Assembly (NCBI GenBank): GCA_000969725.1
Contig: JXSR01S009043.1
Direction: 5' to 3' (one strand)
Source of the DNA: Ophiothrix spiculata
Taxonomy: Eukaryota; Echinodermata; Ophiuroidea; Amphilepidida; Ophiotrichidae
Length of the DNA stretch: 28,437 bases
The translations under genes and the position numbers were made by a program. The notes under the pieces were generated by a model. The model was not told where the DNA came from. It saw only the letters and a list, made by a program, of their open reading frames with translations, and ran no database searches. Positions 28,212 through 28,437 of the stretch are shown here, piece by piece; the stretch's first letter is position 1, and each line of letters starts with the position of its first letter.

Positions 28212-28437
28212 CAGTGACGTAGCCATACTTTTAGGTCAGGGGAGGCAAAGACATTTCGTCCCGATTTTTTCCCGATTTTACTCGGCGTTTGAACATTTCT
28301 TCCCAATTTTCCCGATTTTCGTACACCCACAATAAATTCAAGTCGGTTTTAAGAACCGTACAAGCAAACAAAAAAGGGTTTTCAGCGATTTTTGCATATC
28401 TTTTGACATGATTTTCTGTTTCCCCCATGTTTCCTGT
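28212..28437. mobile_element. Left end of a hAT-like element, cut by window end
   Basis: CAGTGACGTAGCCA at 28212 resembles the ends of the hAT MITE at 22821. GGGGAGGCAAAGACATTT-CGTCCCG follows and recalls the insertion at 11881-12045 (GGGGGGCAAGCACATTTACCGTCCCG). CCCGATTTT is repeated several times. The other end is outside the window. Confidence 0.5.

Noticed and set aside
1..28437. CRISPR array, bacterial operon or phage-type defence system
   Set aside because: There are no regularly spaced identical short repeats or prokaryotic gene layout; splice sites, LINEs and SINEs show a metazoan-type genome.

Overview
This looks like nuclear DNA from a multicellular eukaryote, most likely a marine invertebrate deuterostome; an echinoderm is my first guess, which the sequence alone cannot prove. 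The reasons are AT-rich composition, very low gene density, spliceosomal introns, multi-finger C2H2 zinc-finger genes, CR1/Jockey-type LINE fragments, tRNA-derived SINEs and many short inverted-repeat transposons (MITEs). No bacterial operon, CRISPR array or rRNA is visible. One assembly gap (N) covers 14306-15274.

Only two protein genes are convincing. They are paralogous C2H2 zinc-finger genes, both on the minus strand (CDS 6088-4643, 481 aa, and 17316-15868, 482 aa). Each has its whole coding region in one exon. Each also has a conserved 3' splice site 8 nt before the ATG and a conserved splice donor upstream (7132/7133 and 19902/19903), so each is predicted to have a non-coding first exon and a 5' UTR intron of 1036 bp or 2578 bp.

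The two genes lie in a head-to-tail segmental duplication. Unit 1 runs from about 3537 to 8510 (about 5 kb) and unit 2 from about 8601 to 25935 (about 17.3 kb), with matching blocks in the same order on both sides of the genes. Unit 2 has been inflated by mobile elements: an inverted SINE-like pair (9.0-10.4 kb), a 10.9-11.6 kb repeat cluster, a 5'-truncated LINE directly behind gene 2 that itself carries a terminal-inverted-repeat element around the N gap, a 1052-bp MITE and a 414-bp foldback in the gene 2 intron, and two TTAA-flanked elements upstream (one split by a second LINE, which is split again by a 398-bp insertion). Unit 1 carries fewer insertions, of which the 192-bp element at 4034-4225 has its empty site preserved in unit 2.

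The flanks outside the duplication (1-3520 and 25940-28437) hold only repeats: a two-copy tandem repeat, a SINE, several MITEs, a direct pair of GC-rich elements at 27.0-27.8 kb and the edge of a hAT-like element at the right end. The best candidates for something not yet described are the N-terminal cysteine/histidine domain shared by the two zinc-finger proteins, and the TTAA-flanked element family that carries a tRNA-like module.
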